DNA of 6,367 bases from Clostridium sp. CAG:389. GTDB lineage: Bacteria > Bacillota > Clostridia > TANB77 > CAG-508. This document shows positions 6,206-6,367 of the stretch, in pieces (the first letter of the stretch is position 1; every line of letters begins with the position of its first letter). Both the position numbers and the translations under genes were made by a program. Location of the stretch: assembly GCA_000438255.1 (NCBI GenBank), contig FR901898.1:1-6367 (forward strand). Reading direction: 5' to 3'. The notes under the pieces were generated by a model, which had not been told where the DNA came from, did no database searches, and saw only the letters and a program-made list of their open reading frames with translations.

Positions 6206-6231
6206 TCCTTCCAAAGTGTAATTATATTATA
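6206..6231 (-). promoter_or_regulatory. Proximal -10 boxes and ribosome binding site of murT-gatD
   Basis: On the minus strand two overlapping TATAAT hexamers (6231-6226 and 6226-6221) precede the Shine-Dalgarno GGAAGGA (6212-6206) of the ATG at 6196. Neither has a good -35 at 16-18 bp. A small inverted repeat TTGAA/TTCAA (6245-6241 and 6236-6232 on the minus strand) lies just upstream and could be a binding site. Transcripts from here would have leaders of only about 20 nt. Confidence 0.4.
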
Positions 6232-6272
6232 TTGAACTTTTTCAAAATAATATAAGGATTTATTTTTAATAG

Positions 6273-6301
6273 ATTATATCATAACAAATTTGTAGCTACA
6301 A
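6273..6301 (-). promoter_or_regulatory. Distal promoter candidate of murT-gatD with palindrome over the -35
   Basis: On the minus strand TTGTAG (6301-6296), exactly 17 bp and TATAAT (6278-6273) form a promoter with a perfect -10 and a half-matching -35. It predicts a start near 6266 and a leader of about 70 nt. The -35 is half of a perfect 12-bp palindrome TTGTAGCTACAA (6290-6301). A second palindrome ACAAATTTGT (6284-6293) overlaps it. The layout resembles the crp promoter. Confidence 0.45.
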
Positions 6302-6367
6302 TACATAAAGAAAAAATAACAATAAAGCCAGAAAATTTCTGTTACAGTTCAGTAGAATTTTTTTATA
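6302..6367. other. Right-edge stretch with no recognisable gene
   Basis: No frame of useful length is open on either strand. The only structure noted is CAGAAA-A-TTTCTG (6329-6341), a short inverted repeat too tight to be a good hairpin, and a run of seven T at 6358-6364. It is probably the upstream side of the murT-gatD promoter or the control region of a gene beyond the edge. Confidence 0.4.

Noticed and set aside
1..6367. CRISPR array, tRNA, rRNA or insertion-sequence ends
   Set aside because: No regularly spaced repeats, cloverleaf-like segments or paired terminal repeats were seen on either strand.

Overview
The window is very A+T-rich DNA with A-rich coding strands, and every reading frame fits the standard code. 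The gene content points to an obligately or facultatively anaerobic, low-GC Gram-positive bacterium (Bacillota, most likely a clostridial lineage). It holds an oxygen-sensitive class III ribonucleotide reductase with its activase, a Crp/Fnr-type regulator, and the MurT/GatD enzyme that amidates the D-glutamate of lipid II. The genus cannot be named from the sequence alone.

Layout, left to right. (1) 1-188 (+): the last 61 codons of a gene cut by the window edge, with the charged tail typical of Rpn / PD-(D/E)XK 'recombination-promoting nuclease/putative transposase' proteins. (2) 202-254: an A+T-rich bidirectional terminator shared with the next, convergent gene. (3) 287-919 (-): a 210-residue Crp/Fnr-family regulator. 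(4) 920-1192: a compact divergent control region with a well-formed crp promoter, a 14-bp perfect palindrome over its -35, an inverted repeat over its -10, a hairpin over the crp start codon, and an nrdD promoter that lacks a -35 but has a Crp-like site near -41. (5) 1193-3885 (+): the nrdD-nrdG operon, with a hairpin across the nrdD stop codon that competes with pairing to the nrdG ribosome binding site. (6) 3918-3965: a strong bidirectional terminator. (7) 4019-6196 (-): one continuous 725-codon gene that fuses MurT and GatD, usually two proteins. (8) 6197-6367: its promoter region; no gene is visible to the window edge.

How the genes work together: NrdG uses S-adenosylmethionine and a 4Fe-4S cluster to place a glycyl radical on NrdD, which then makes deoxyribonucleotides without oxygen. 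The divergently encoded Crp/Fnr protein is the obvious candidate regulator of both itself and nrdDG; this rests on site placement only. The MurT-GatD fusion belongs to cell-wall synthesis and is a separate transcription unit.

I did not find a clearly new multi-gene system. The points most worth a second look are the MurT-GatD fusion, the paired RNA structures at the nrdD/nrdG junction and at the crp start codon, and the shared geometry of 12-bp palindromes at the -35 of the crp promoter and of one candidate murT-gatD promoter.
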